13,911 nucleotides of DNA, from assembly GCA_937124525.1 (NCBI GenBank), contig CAKZLA010000166.1, positions 1-13,911 on the forward strand, in the 5' to 3' direction. Every line of letters starts with the position of its first letter. Positions within the stretch are counted from its first letter, which is position 1. The notes beneath the pieces are model-generated. The model had not been told where the DNA came from and did no database searches. It saw nothing but the letters and a program-made list of their open reading frames with translations. Source of the DNA: an uncultured Desulfobacterium sp. (GTDB taxonomy: Bacteria > Desulfobacterota > Desulfobacteria > Desulfobacterales > Desulfobacteraceae). Shown here one piece after another: positions 13,883 through 13,911 of this stretch. The translations under genes were made by a program, and so were the position numbers.

Positions 13883-13911
13883 GGGGGGGGCGTGGGGGGG
13901 GAATCCCCCCC
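13883..13911 (+). terminator. G/C homopolymer hairpin at the window edge
   Basis: After an A-rich run come G8 (13883-13890), CGT, G8 (13894-13901), AAT and C7 (13905-13911). The second G run and the C run form a 7-bp all-G:C stem with an AAT loop, 54 bases after the gcvT stop codon begins the gap. If T residues follow outside the window this would be a strong, possibly bidirectional terminator. Homopolymer tracts of this kind can also be assembly errors. Confidence 0.3.

Overview
The window looks like a chromosomal segment of a Gram-negative, probably anaerobic deltaproteobacterium, most likely a Desulfobacterales-type sulfate reducer. That placement is inferred from the protein sequences by eye: a GlmM with an SGTQP rather than SGTEP phosphate loop, a divergent GcvT, and repeat-rich AT-biased intergenic DNA between genes of moderate GC. 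No marker gene settles it. The genes are mostly housekeeping; the unusual material lies between the genes and in two in-frame insertions.

Layout. At 1-168 (+) is the 3' end of an unrecognised gene, followed by one or two terminator-like hairpins. At 378-2363 (+) is a membrane-anchored CapD/WbpM/PglF-type nucleotide-sugar 4,6-dehydratase, probably the last gene of a surface-polysaccharide cluster to the left. From 2539 to 11544 five genes run leftward. In transcription order they are lpd (dihydrolipoyl dehydrogenase), clpB (disaggregase), a fabH-type ketoacyl-ACP synthase III, a left-handed beta-helix protein, and glmM (phosphoglucosamine mutase). From 12044 rightward come an Lrp/AsnC-family regulator and, 34 bases after its stop codon, a gcvT-like aminomethyltransferase. 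That pair is divergent from lpd across about 500 bases.

How the genes fit together. lpd, the regulator and gcvT suggest a glycine-cleavage locus: T-protein, L-protein and an amino-acid-responsive regulator, with gcvH/gcvP expected beyond the right edge. glmM and its beta-helix neighbour suggest amino-sugar activation for envelope polymers, which also fits the capD-type gene next door. clpB has its own likely promoter and is probably independent.

Intergenic DNA. Diverged direct copies of a roughly 170-185 bp repeat flank glmM. A nested palindromic element fills the fabH/beta-helix gap and abuts the beta-helix start codon. A MITE-like inverted-repeat element lies at 4236-4386. A short TGGCCGAT-containing motif recurs in three separate intergenic regions. 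clpB and the capD-type gene also carry in-frame insertions: a Gly/Asn/Asp-rich insert of about 65 residues in ClpB AAA-2, and a low-complexity insert of about 25-30 residues in the dehydratase. I see no tRNA, rRNA, CRISPR array, complete insertion sequence or prophage gene, and no gene set that clearly forms a new defence or mobile system.
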